Source: Acidobacteriaceae bacterium
GTDB lineage: Bacteria > Acidobacteriota > Terriglobia > Terriglobales > Acidobacteriaceae
Assembly: GCA_025462885.1 (NCBI GenBank)
Contig: JAOAPN010000012.1
Coordinates: 366,291-430,290 of the forward strand
Length of the DNA: 64,000 nucleotides
Direction: 5' to 3'
Shown here: one piece after another, positions 1 to 8,861 of the stretch
How positions within the stretch are numbered: position 1 is the stretch's first letter
Layout: every line of letters begins with the position of its first letter
Made by a program: the position numbers and the translations under genes
The notes under the pieces: model-generated
The model's input: only the letters and a program-made list of their open reading frames with translations
The model's database searches: none
What the model was told of the DNA's origin: nothing

Positions 1-1694
1 GGAATTCTCTTAACCGCATCCAGGATGCCTTTCTGCATCACCGGCAATTGGTCACCGCTATAGCCAGCCATATTCAAGTTGGCGTTCACCTGCATCACGT
101 TCTGCGGTATAAAACCGAAATTGCTTTTAAGCGACCGCTCCATGCCACGTATTGCCACCAGCGAGGAAGTCACGAGCACTGCGCATACCGCAATCTGAGC
201 TGCCAATAACACATCGCGTAACGTAATGCGCCGTCGCCCGTCCGCGAGCTCGGTGGCACCGGCCTTGATGCCCTGGTAAGGGTCGGCCTTCAGCACCTGT
301 CGCACCGGCACTATGCCGAAGAGAAGTCCGCTCGCCAGGGCCAGCAGCAGCGACACGATATAAGTACGCGCATCCGGATGCACCGTAACGTTGATGGGCA
401 TGTCCGGAATTGGCTGCCATGCGCTAAGCCAACGTAGCAGCACTACGCTTCCCGCCACACCCATTGCTCCACCAATCAGTGACAGCAAGACCGCTTCCGT
501 CAATAATTGGCGCAGAATGCGTCCACGAGTCGAACCTAGCGCCAGCCGCAGCGCGATCTCCCGCGAGCGATCTGCTGCACGCGCGGAAAACAAGCTGCCA
601 AGGTTGGCGCAAGCTGCCAGCAGAATCAGCCCAGCAAGCAGCATTAGCCCGGCTATAAATGCATGGACCGGTCCACCCAGCATGTCGCCTGCCAACCCTG
701 GGCGCGCTAGTGAAAAGCTAATGCCTTCGTCCTCCTTGGGATACTCCTTGGCTAACGATTTGCCGATGGAATTCAGGTCCTCCACCGCTTGCGCCGGAGT
801 CACTCCGGCCTTCAGACGTCCAATTACCCACCGCCCCTGACTTCCGCGTTTGTCCAGGTTGCTCGACCCTTCAATCTGCTGCTGATTCACGAGAGGCGCC
901 CAAATCGCAGGCGTATAAAACGATTCGGTGCCGCGGAATCCCGGTGGCGCGACTCCAAGGATCGTATAGGCAAACTTGTTCACTCGAACAGTACGGCCCA
1001 CCACACCTGTATCGCTTTGGAAATGGCTCTGCCAAAAGGCATAACTGAGCACAATGTAAGGGGCGCTGTTCGGACCATTCTCATCTGTACTGTGGAAGAA
1101 ACGACCCAGATAAGGACGAACGCCCAATACATCAAAGTAATTTCCGCTTGCCGTGTTCAACCAAACCGGAGATGGGTTGCCATCCGTATCCAGACCAGCC
1201 GTTGATATTTCGTATGCGATGAGACCGTCGAAGCTCCGATTTCGGTCGCGCAAATCGATGTAATCGGGATATGACATCCCGGGAGAGTGGCCCTTCCCAA
1301 CCTGAACCTGGTAGAGGTTTTGCCCATCCGGAACGTTTAGCGGACGCAGCACTAGCCCATTCAGCAGGCTAAAGACTACGGCATTCGCGCCTATACATAG
1401 CGCCAACGTGAGTACCACCGTTGCAGTGAATCCGGGTGATTTACACAACTGCCGTAGTGCAAATCGCAGGTCCGCAACGATGCTCTCCACGGTTGGCCAC
1501 TGCCACACTTCGCGGCTGCGCTCCTCAATGCGCGTGACGTTGCCAAACTTGCGACGGGCGGCTTGTTCCGCTTCCTCTCGCGTCATCCCGTCATCCATCA
1601 GGTCTGCAATCTTCTCTTCGAGGTGTTCTCGTATTGACTCGGAGAGTTCGTCATAGCGGCGACGACGAGTAAACAGTTGCTTGAGCCAGTTCAT
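1..1694 (-). CDS. ADOP-family ABC-type permease (C-terminus cut by window edge)
   Basis: Membrane permease of the MacB/FtsX type, in the acidobacterial duplicated orphan permease (ADOP) group. I translated it on the minus strand; it stays open to the left window edge, so the C-terminus is missing. The protein begins MNWLKQLFTRRRRYDELSES, nearly the same opening as the next two genes, followed by a cytoplasmic helix-rich region, a first membrane helix near residue 90 (segment with LALCIGANAVVFS), a MacB-like periplasmic domain, and an FtsX core with the REIALRLALGSTRGRI motif. The start ATG lies 8 nt after the stop of the upstream permease, with AGGT just before it, so the genes are cotranscribed. 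No ATPase gene is adjacent, as is usual for this family. The transported substrate is unknown. Confidence 0.9.
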   Translation of the reverse strand, partial: MNWLKQLFTRRRRYDELSESIREHLEEKIADLMDDGMTREEAEQAARRKFGNVTRIEERSREVWQWPTVESIVADLRFALRQLCKSPGFTATVVLTLALCIGANAVVFSLLNGLVLRPLNVPDGQNLYQVQVGKGHSPGMSYPDYIDLRDRNRSFDGLIAYEISTAGLDTDGNPSPVWLNTASGNYFDVLGVRPYLGRFFHSTDENGPNSAPYIVLSYAFWQSHFQSDTGVVGRTVRVNKFAYTILGVAPPGFRGTESFYTPAIWAPLVNQQQIEGSSNLDKRGSQGRWVIGRLKAGVTPAQAVEDLNSIGKSLAKEYPKEDEGISFSLARPGLAGDMLGGPVHAFIAGLMLLAGLILLAACANLGSLFSARAADRSREIALRLALGSTRGRILRQLLTEAVLLSLIGGAMGVAGSVVLLRWLSAWQPIPDMPINVTVHPDARTYIVSLLLALASGLLFGIVPVRQVLKADPYQGIKAGATELADGRRRITLRDVLLAAQIAVCAVLVTSSLVAIRGMERSLKSNFGFIPQNVMQVNANLNMAGYSGDQLPVMQKGILDAVKRI

Positions 1695-1702
1695 GATGAC
1701 CT

Positions 1703-4345
1703 CTACTCACTGCGAAGTGCTTTCATTGGATCGATGGATGCTGCTCGAATGGATGGAATGTACGCTGCCAAAAACCCAGTCAACGTAACGGAAATGCAAA
1801 CGACAGTCAGAACGAACGGATCGTGAGGATCTACACCGTACAGTGTCGTTTTCAGCACCGATGCCGATGCGACTGATGCCGCAACACCAATTGCAATTCC
1901 TATCAGCAACAGGACAGCGGCATCGTGCAGCACCATCCTCATTACGGCGCTTCGTTGAGCACCCAAAGCCAGCCGTACACCGATCTCACGTGTTCGCCGC
2001 GATACTGAGTACGCCATCACACCATAGAGTCCGATCACCGTCAGGAGAAGTGCCAGTCCTGCAAAAGTGCCGAGAAGGATCATGGCGAATCGCGGTTGAG
2101 CAAGCTGTAACGAAAACAGATCGTCCATCGTGCGGACCTGCGTTACTGGAAGGTTTGAGTCCATTGAAGACACGAGTTTTAGCACAGCCGGCTCAAGACT
2201 CATTGGGTCCACAGACGTTCGTACTACAGAGCGAAGACAGCACCAGTTCGGCAATTGGCCCACGGGTAGATACATTGCCGGAGGCATCTCACGTTGGGTG
2301 CCAAAGTGCCGGGTGTTGCCGACTACGCCAACGATCTCCCGCAGCGGTGGCCCCCCGGGCATTCCGTTGGTCGCGCCGGGTCGCAGCTTCTTCCCGAGCG
2401 CATCTTCACCTGGAAAATATCGCTTTGCAAAGGCCTCGTTGATGATCATGACCTGAGGCGCCTGCATATTGTCCGCGTCGGTAAAGTCACGACCTCGAAG
2501 CTGTGGCACCTGTAGCGTACGGAAATAATCGGTTGATATAAATGTGAGGTCTGCGTTGGGTTGTCGTCCTTTGGGAACAGGATGTTCCGGATTCTCGAAA
2601 CCGATCATCGCAAGATCGTCAGTCATGGGCAGGTTGTGCACCCCGGCAGCAGACTGGACTCCCGGTAGAGCACGCAATTTCTCGAAATATTGCTGATAGA
2701 ACTGCGGACGCGTGTCCTTATAGGTGGAATCAGGAAGTTCGAAGGTAAAAGTCAGCAAATGGTCGGAGATGAACCCCTCATCCAGGCGCGTCAACCTGAC
2801 AAAGCTGGAGATGAGCAATCCCGCCCCCACGGTCAACACAATCCCTAGTGCAATTTGTCCCACGACCACGGATGAGCGCAGCCAGTCGTGACTAGGAGTG
2901 TCCGAATAGCCACCTTCCTTTAATGTTGATACGAGGTCTGTCTTCGAGGCAGTCAACGCTGGAACAATTCCGAAAACTACTCCAGAGAGCAGTGATACCC
3001 CCAACGCGAATCCCAACATCGGTAAGTCCACGCCAGCATCGGCAGCCCTGGGTACGCTGTCGCCGATTAACCTAAGCACAGCTGGTGTGCTGATAAATGC
3101 CAGTACGCATCCCGCGATGCCTCCAATAAGTCCCAGCAACAGGCTTTCCGCCAGCAACTGTCGAACAATTCTGCTTCTTGCGGCGCCAAGGGCAGAACGC
3201 ATGGCAATCTCGCGGTACCTTTCATGCACTCTAGCCAATAACAGATTAGCGATGTTGCCACAGGCGATTAGTAGTACAAGCGTCACGGCGCCTAACACCA
3301 CCAGGAGCAGCGTGCTTGTGTCACCTAATACGGAGGCCAATTCGCTTTGTACCCAGGCGGAGTTATGACGAGTATTTGTGTCGGGGTATTGTTTTGCGAG
3401 ACTAGCGGCTAAGGCCTTCATCTCTTGATCGGCTTGCGTGATCGTTACCCCAGGTTTTAACTTTCCGATCACGGTCAAGAAATGCACGCTCCTGTTGACC
3501 GTCAATGGACGGATGTCAGTAGCATCGCTGTCAACCGCAAGCGTCGTCCAGAAACTGTTGTTTGGCTGGGTGACGGGAAAACGAAATCCCGCAGGCATCA
3601 CTCCAATGATTGTGTAGGGATTCCCACCAAGGCTGATGCTGCGGCCAAGCACAGATCGGTCTTCGCTGAACTGTGTTTTCCAGAAGGCGTGACTGATCAG
3701 GATTACCCGAGAGCCTCGTTTTTCGTCCTCGGCAGAGAATCCGCGCCCCAATGCGGGGGAAATACCAAGAGTAGGCACCATCTCCCACGAAACGACCTCT
3801 CCATCCAGCCGCAGAGGGCGATTCACGCCGGTAAGGGTTTCTGCTATGTCGTGATAAGAGAGCAAGTGCTCAAAACTGCGTGCTCGTGCTCGCCAGTCGA
3901 AAAAATCTGGATACGACACGTCGCTGGATTCGAAGTGCTGTTCCTCGCTACCCTTTACCTCGACGAGCCTCTGTGGCTGAGCAAAAGGCAGAGGGCGCAG
4001 CATCACTGCATCCACGATGCTGAACACAGTTGTGTTGGCCCCGATGCCAAGCGCCAGAATGATGACCACAACAGCGCTAAAACCGGGTGCTTTGCGCATT
4101 TGCCGAATCGCATATTTGACGTCTGCCAGAATGGATTCCAGCGTTGGCCATTGCCAGATTGCACGGCTGCGCTCCTCGATCTGCGTGAGATTGCCAAACT
4201 TACGGCGCGCAGTTCGCTCCGCATCTTCCCGCGTCACGCCCTGGTCCATCAGGTCGGCGACCTTTTCCTCGAGGTGTTCGCGGATCGACTCTGAAAGCTC
4301 GTCATAACGACGACGTCGCGTAAATAATTGTTTGAGCAAACACAT
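1703..4345 (-). CDS. ADOP-family ABC-type permease
   Basis: Second of three tandem paralogous permeases, 880 residues. The N-terminal ~85 residues carry the ADOP signature (RRRRYDELSESIREHLEEK, then REDAERTARRKFGN). A transmembrane helix follows at about 90-112 (VVIILALGIGANTTVFS), then a MacB-type periplasmic domain, an FtsX core at about 350-480 with REIAMRSALGAARSRI, a second periplasmic domain, and a second FtsX core near the C-terminus with REIGVRLALGAQRSA. This duplicated permease layout in one chain is characteristic of the family. It ends 8 nt before the next permease and starts 9 nt after the preceding one, so it is the middle of a padR-permease operon. Function beyond membrane export is not predictable; no dedicated ATPase is seen next to it. 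Confidence 0.93.
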   Translation of the reverse strand: MCLLKQLFTRRRRYDELSESIREHLEEKVADLMDQGVTREDAERTARRKFGNLTQIEERSRAIWQWPTLESILADVKYAIRQMRKAPGFSAVVVIILALGIGANTTVFSIVDAVMLRPLPFAQPQRLVEVKGSEEQHFESSDVSYPDFFDWRARARSFEHLLSYHDIAETLTGVNRPLRLDGEVVSWEMVPTLGISPALGRGFSAEDEKRGSRVILISHAFWKTQFSEDRSVLGRSISLGGNPYTIIGVMPAGFRFPVTQPNNSFWTTLAVDSDATDIRPLTVNRSVHFLTVIGKLKPGVTITQADQEMKALAASLAKQYPDTNTRHNSAWVQSELASVLGDTSTLLLVVLGAVTLVLLIACGNIANLLLARVHERYREIAMRSALGAARSRIVRQLLAESLLLGLIGGIAGCVLAFISTPAVLRLIGDSVPRAADAGVDLPMLGFALGVSLLSGVVFGIVPALTASKTDLVSTLKEGGYSDTPSHDWLRSSVVVGQIALGIVLTVGAGLLISSFVRLTRLDEGFISDHLLTFTFELPDSTYKDTRPQFYQQYFEKLRALPGVQSAAGVHNLPMTDDLAMIGFENPEHPVPKGRQPNADLTFISTDYFRTLQVPQLRGRDFTDADNMQAPQVMIINEAFAKRYFPGEDALGKKLRPGATNGMPGGPPLREIVGVVGNTRHFGTQREMPPAMYLPVGQLPNWCCLRSVVRTSVDPMSLEPAVLKLVSSMDSNLPVTQVRTMDDLFSLQLAQPRFAMILLGTFAGLALLLTVIGLYGVMAYSVSRRTREIGVRLALGAQRSAVMRMVLHDAAVLLLIGIAIGVAASVASASVLKTTLYGVDPHDPFVLTVVCISVTLTGFLAAYIPSIRAASIDPMKALRSE

Positions 4346-4354
4346 TGAGAACTC

Positions 4355-7036
4355 CTATTCAGACCGCAGGGCAAGTGCAGGGTCTACTTTTGCTGCCCGC
4401 CGTGATGGCAAATAGCACGCAAGTAGGGCGGCTATCACCACTGCACACGCTATTGTGATGTACGTCATCGGATCGCGTGCACTGATTCCATAGAGAAGCG
4501 CGGACATGAAACGCATCGTTGCGAACGCAATCACCAGCCCAATTGCGATCCCCAAAATAGTTAGCAGCATGCCTTGTCGTACATACGCTCCCACCACTGC
4601 TCCACGCTGCGCTCCGAGCGCCATCCGAATCCCGATTTCGCGAGTACGCAGGGACACGGAATATGCGATGACGCCGTAGATCCCTACAGTCCCAAGAAGG
4701 AGCGCTATTCCTCCGGAGACACACAGCATCACGAGCGTAAACGATGTTCGCGCCATTGATTTCGTGTAGAGGTCACCCAACCTTCCACTGTTTGCCAGGG
4801 GTACATTGGGGTTCACCATCGATACTTGTTGCTGGATAGCTTTCATCAAAGATTGCGAACCCGCGAGCTGACTCCGCACTACAAAAACAGTGGCGCGTTG
4901 CAACCTTTGTTTACGGCCCGCGAAGGAGTCCATCATGAGCGGCCAGTAAACCAACGACGGGACGGGCTTCTCAACGCCGTCGTAATGAACGTCTTCCGAT
5001 ATGCCTATGATCTCGCGCCAGGGATCGGTACTCACCACACGTATTCTTTGGCCCAGCGCGTCCTGGGGCCGAGGCCAGTATTCGTTGGCAAAGCTCTTGG
5101 AGACGATGACAACCGGCCTCTTCTCATAGGTGTCCGTCCAGGTGAAATCTCGGCCTGCAAGCAGCTGCGTCCCCACTGTTGAAAAGAAGCCTGGTGCTAT
5201 GTAGTTGAAGCGCCTCGCCGGAGGAACCTCGCTCCGTTCATAGGTGTGGTTCTGAACGTATACAAGATTATTGGCCTTGTTGTTGTCCATCGGCACAGAA
5301 CGGCCAAGGCTCACCGAAGAAACGCCGGGAATAGAGGAGAGTTTTTGCACGATCGCCTCGTCCATGCGAATCACAAGCTCTGAAGAACCATCGGGGATTT
5401 GGCTATCTGGAATGTAGAAGCCGAAGGTTTGAACGGTTTCAGGGGACGTAAAGCCGGGTGATACATGCATCATTGCCCGAAATGTGCGGATCATAAGCCC
5501 GGAACAGATCAGCAAGACCACGCAAAGCGCGACCTGGAGAATGACCAGCGCTTTGCGTGTGCCCTGCCCTTTCCGGCCATCGCCCACTCCGCGCCCTCCA
5601 TCCCGAAGATCGCCTACTAGTCGCGGGCTTGTGCTCTTAAGAATCGGAACACAGGCAATCAAAAGGCTGGCGATCACAGAAATGGCGACGGTGAACAACA
5701 GCACAGATGGCGTGATGCTAATGTCGCGGATGCGGGGAATATTTGTGGCTCCAAGCCCCACAATGACGCGCATCGCTCCTAATGCGAGCAGTAGCCCAAT
5801 CAGGCTTCCCGCAAGCCCAAGCAGGCTGCTCTCGAAGAGAATATCGGCGGAAATTCCTGTTCGCGCTGCGCCGATGGCATAGCGGATGGCAAACTCATGA
5901 TGCCTACCTTCGACGCGAACGAGCAGGAGATTCGCTACATTCGCGCACGCCACCAAAAGCACAAGGAGAGTAGAGGCCAGCAGAATCCAGAGGACATTCT
6001 GAACATTTCCAACCACTTCGTCTTTTAGAGGAACTAACCTGGGCGTAAAGTGCAGCGACTGAAAGAAGCTGGCACTCAGGCCCGCGGGCGGCGGGAACGT
6101 TCTTGCTACTACCGGAAGCAGACGCTCCAGATCAGCAGTAGCCTGTTGTACGCTAACCCCGGGTTTCAGCCTTGCTATGGCGTACCCCTCGAAACTTCCG
6201 AGGGTCGTGATGGCACGATCCCATTGCATCGGAAGTATCAACGATGGGTCCTTCTGATCGAGGAAATGGAAGCTTCGGGGAAGAACTCCAACGATTTCCC
6301 TGGGCACGCCGCCCACCGTAATCGAGCTGCCAATGACAGAGGACGCCCCACCGAACCGTTGCTGCCAATATCGATACGTGAGTAAGACGGTTTGTGCAGC
6401 TCTGGGTGCATCATCTTGTCGATTAAACAAGCGCCCCAGAGCTGGGCTAATACCCAACAATGGCAATGTCCCATCCGTGACATCGAGAACGCGAACGTGT
6501 TCTGGCGCTCCAGCACCAGTCACATCAAGCTCGTCATCGTCATAGACGCCTATGTCCGCCAGGGTCGTATTTTGCTCGCGATAGATAAAGTAGAGCGACG
6601 GAGCGATGCCCAATCTCTTCAACCCCATTTGCTGCGACGAGTGATCGACAGCAATCAACCGATCCGGGTTTGGATAGGGCAAAGGTTTGAGCAGCACACC
6701 GTTCACGACGCTGAAGATCACGGTGTTTGCACCGACTGCTACCGCGAGAGTGATCAGGGCGATTGCCGTGAAAAGCGGTGCGCGCCTCAATCGACGCAGA
6801 ATATATTTTGTATCTGCCCATAAGGAGTCAAGCTTAGGCCACTGCCAGATTTCGCGACTGTGCTGTTCAATTAGAGTGACATTGCCAAACTCGCGGCGGG
6901 CGGTGCTCTCTGCTTGCTCTGCTGTCAGGCCACAATCCATCAGGTCTGCGATCTTTTCTTCGAGGTGCTCCCGTATCGACTCAGAGAGTTCGTCATAGCG
7001 ACGGCGGCGTGACAACGACTGTCGGAGCCAGCCCAT
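4355..7036 (-). CDS. ADOP-family ABC-type permease
   Basis: First permease of the operon, 893 residues. It has the same plan as its neighbours: N-terminal RRRRYDELSESIREHLEEK helix region, first membrane helix near 90-110 (LITLAVAVGANTVIFS), MacB-type periplasmic domain, FtsX core around 350-480 (ANVANLLLVRVEGRHHEFAI), second periplasmic domain, and C-terminal FtsX core (REIGIRMALGAQRGAV). It starts 8 nt after the padR stop codon, so it is translated from the same message. The three permeases are clearly paralogous but divergent over most of their length, suggesting an old local duplication. PadR-controlled permease runs like this are common in Acidobacteriota; the substrate is unknown. Confidence 0.93.
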   Translation of the reverse strand: MGWLRQSLSRRRRYDELSESIREHLEEKIADLMDCGLTAEQAESTARREFGNVTLIEQHSREIWQWPKLDSLWADTKYILRRLRRAPLFTAIALITLAVAVGANTVIFSVVNGVLLKPLPYPNPDRLIAVDHSSQQMGLKRLGIAPSLYFIYREQNTTLADIGVYDDDELDVTGAGAPEHVRVLDVTDGTLPLLGISPALGRLFNRQDDAPRAAQTVLLTYRYWQQRFGGASSVIGSSITVGGVPREIVGVLPRSFHFLDQKDPSLILPMQWDRAITTLGSFEGYAIARLKPGVSVQQATADLERLLPVVARTFPPPAGLSASFFQSLHFTPRLVPLKDEVVGNVQNVLWILLASTLLVLLVACANVANLLLVRVEGRHHEFAIRYAIGAARTGISADILFESSLLGLAGSLIGLLLALGAMRVIVGLGATNIPRIRDISITPSVLLFTVAISVIASLLIACVPILKSTSPRLVGDLRDGGRGVGDGRKGQGTRKALVILQVALCVVLLICSGLMIRTFRAMMHVSPGFTSPETVQTFGFYIPDSQIPDGSSELVIRMDEAIVQKLSSIPGVSSVSLGRSVPMDNNKANNLVYVQNHTYERSEVPPARRFNYIAPGFFSTVGTQLLAGRDFTWTDTYEKRPVVIVSKSFANEYWPRPQDALGQRIRVVSTDPWREIIGISEDVHYDGVEKPVPSLVYWPLMMDSFAGRKQRLQRATVFVVRSQLAGSQSLMKAIQQQVSMVNPNVPLANSGRLGDLYTKSMARTSFTLVMLCVSGGIALLLGTVGIYGVIAYSVSLRTREIGIRMALGAQRGAVVGAYVRQGMLLTILGIAIGLVIAFATMRFMSALLYGISARDPMTYITIACAVVIAALLACYLPSRRAAKVDPALALRSE

Positions 7037-7044
7037 AAAGCCTC

Positions 7045-7392
7045 CTATTGCCCTGCCAACGCAAGTACGCGGGTGACTCCGGCGAACATCTTTTCGACGC
7101 TCGCAAGCTCCTGCTCCAGATGTTTCCTGCCCGCCTCAGTTACTTTGAAAATTCGCACTGGACGGTTCCTAGCCGAAAGGCCCATCTCCGTTTCCAGCCA
7201 ACCGGCTTTCAACATTCGTTGCAAGGCGGGATATAAGGACCCTTCCTCGATCTGGAGATAGTCCTCCGAAATATCCGTCAACCTCTGTGCGAGTGCATAC
7301 CCGTGCATCGGCCTCCAGCTGAGGCTCTTCAGAATCATCAGTTCCAGGGCACCTGGAAAGAGATCGCGATATTCAGGTCTTTTCTTCTTCAC
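7045..7392 (-). CDS. PadR-family transcriptional regulator
   Basis: Small (115 residue) PadR winged-helix repressor. The motif PGALELMILKSLSWRPMHGY, followed by ALAQRLTDISEDYLQIEEGS and LYPALQRMLKAGWLE, is the typical PadR helix-turn-helix and wing. It is the first gene of the operon with three ADOP permeases, 8 nt upstream of the first, so it probably autoregulates and controls them. The start codon is GTG at 7390-7392 and has no Shine-Dalgarno sequence in front; the best promoter lies so close that the message would be essentially leaderless. The ligand is unknown. Confidence 0.9.
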   Translation of the reverse strand: MKKKRPEYRDLFPGALELMILKSLSWRPMHGYALAQRLTDISEDYLQIEEGSLYPALQRMLKAGWLETEMGLSARNRPVRIFKVTEAGRKHLEQELASVEKMFAGVTRVLALAGQ

Positions 7393-7399
7393 ACGATGA

Positions 7400-7428
7400 A
7401 CAATAGTATTTTAAAACTAGTATGTCAA
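7400..7428 (-). promoter_or_regulatory. sigma70-like promoter of the padR-permease operon
   Basis: On the minus strand TTGACA (7428-7423) is followed, after exactly 17 nt, by TATTGT (7405-7400). The spacer holds two ATACTA half-sites, a plausible PadR operator. Transcription would start at about 7393-7394, only one or two bases before the GTG codon. Confidence 0.55.
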
Positions 7429-7524
7429 ATATAGTGATTTGGCACAATCAGACCGGTGAGTTGCAAGGCTAGCCCGTCGGCGTCGACGCCGGAACATTCC
7501 AGGGTGGGGAAGACGAGTAGAAAA

Positions 7525-7830
7525 GAGAGCCTGCTGAAAATGGCAGGCTCTCATGATGATGCCGCACCTTACGCGGCGCCCCCTGCGCTGCGCCAGGGCC
7601 GAGCCCAGCGAAGGTCTGGTTTCCTTGTTCGTGCGCACGGCGCACAGAACTCTCAGGGACCCGTTGCGGCAGGAACAGATGGGATGAGAAGGCCGAGGAA
7701 CAGGTGCCAGCACCGGCTGAATCGAGTAACACCCAACTTGCACCGGGCTAAAAGAATGCCCATCATGGAGTGCGGATGGAAGGGTGGCGACAGATGACCC
7801 GGAGCAACACCAGATAGTCACCCCACAGTC
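7525..7830. other. Hairpin-rich non-coding stretch, candidate structured RNA
   Basis: The gap between padR and the methyltransferase gene holds no convincing reading frame but many short perfect inverted repeats. These are a 10-bp stem with 8-nt loop (7525-7552), CCGC/GCGG (7562-7576), GGGC-CGA-GCCC (7596-7606), AAGG/CCTT (7611-7626), GTGCGC-ACG-GCGCAC (7631-7645), GGTGC-CA-GCACC (7703-7714) and GGGC/GCCC (7745-7761). Read on the minus strand the first hairpin is followed by TTTT, so it could also end a leftward transcript. As a plus-strand 5' leader of the methyltransferase it would be about 300 nt. I do not recognise a known riboswitch class. Confidence 0.35.
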
Positions 7831-7840
7831 GAGGAGGACC

Positions 7841-8629
7841 ATGAGTACGGACACCGCGGGATTCTACGATGATTTGGCAGAACACTATCATTTGATCTTT
7901 GAGGATTGGGGTCGTTCGATTGAACGACAGGCAGGTGCGCTCGGGCCGTTGCTCGAAAATAAGCTGGCTCGAGGCCCTCTAAAGATACTCGACTGTGCCT
8001 GTGGGATCGGAACACAAGCAATCGGGATTGCCCAACGCGGTCATACGGTCGTTGCCACTGATCTGAGCAAGGCGGCAGTAAGGCGAGCTGCCCGTGAAGC
8101 GCGCAAATTGGGCTTGGATATCAAATTCCATGTGGCCGACATGCGGGATCTCTCCGCTCTGCCAAAGTCAGATTTCGACGCAGTACTGGTTGGGGATAAT
8201 TCTCTGCCTCATCTGTTGTCCGATGAGGATTTGAGCCAGGCGTTAGAGAATATTTCCATTCGACTAAAGCCCGGAGGTGTCCTGCTCGCCACGATTCGCG
8301 ACTATGACAGCATGCTATCCACCCGTCCATCCTTTCAAGGCCCCACTTTTTATTCAGAGAATGAGACTCGGCGTATTGTTCATCAGGTGTGGGACTGGGA
8401 TGGGAACCAATACGAAGTTCATCTATACCTAACCTGGAACTCAGCCTCACTCTGGACAAGCAAGCATTATGCGTCTCGATATCGCGCCATAACGCGCGCC
8501 GAGCTTACCCAGGGTCTTGAATCACACGGCTTCAAAGAAATCGAATGGCTGATGCCAGAAGCGACAACGTTCTATCAACCGATCGTGCTCGCCCGCAAAG
8601 AAGACAACTCTGCAGTCGAATCTACTTGA
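7841..8629 (+). CDS. Class I SAM-dependent methyltransferase (glycine N-methyltransferase-like)
   Basis: Cytoplasmic methyltransferase of 262 residues with a Rossmann-type SAM-binding fold. Motif I is LKILDCACGIGTQAIGIAQR, followed by the acidic loop VVATDLSKAAVRRA and motif IV VLVGDNSLPHL. The N-terminus (FYDDLAEHYHLIFEDWGRSI) is typical of small glycine/sarcosine N-methyltransferase-like proteins, but the substrate is not fixed by sequence. I chose ATG at 7841 because GAGGAGG ends 3 nt before it; an in-frame ATG 57 nt upstream has no such site. It has a long hairpin-rich leader and a weak 7-bp hairpin just after the stop (8638-8656). It stands alone between the permease operon and the defence island. 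Confidence 0.85.
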   Translation: MSTDTAGFYDDLAEHYHLIFEDWGRSIERQAGALGPLLENKLARGPLKILDCACGIGTQAIGIAQRGHTVVATDLSKAAVRRAAREARKLGLDIKFHVADMRDLSALPKSDFDAVLVGDNSLPHLLSDEDLSQALENISIRLKPGGVLLATIRDYDSMLSTRPSFQGPTFYSENETRRIVHQVWDWDGNQYEVHLYLTWNSASLWTSKHYASRYRAITRAELTQGLESHGFKEIEWLMPEATTFYQPIVLARKEDNSAVEST

Positions 8630-8861
8630 CATGGGCGGGCCTTCTCATGGAAGGCCGCTGTGGTGGGAAGCGAAGAACGCGTAGCGGTCGGAGCGCGGGT
8701 AGGAGACTTCCTCCCGACTAGCGCAACGCATTGTTGGAGGACTTTGTGAGCACCGTACCTAGGCACGCGGACCAAGACCTACTGCTAGGTCTCTTCAAAT
8801 CCGCTGGGTGTCATAAGGAGGATGGGTTCGGACTTGCGGGTAAGTGATCTAACATTCGTAA

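Noticed and set aside
3482..4294. 270-codon open frame opposite an ADOP permease
   Set aside because: It is antisense to a conserved permease and has no ribosome site or domain; typical shadow in G/C-rich coding DNA.
7650..7657. CTCTCAGG reminiscent of a glycine riboswitch
   Set aside because: The other conserved glycine-riboswitch blocks are absent on that strand, so no riboswitch is called; only a generic structured-RNA note is kept.
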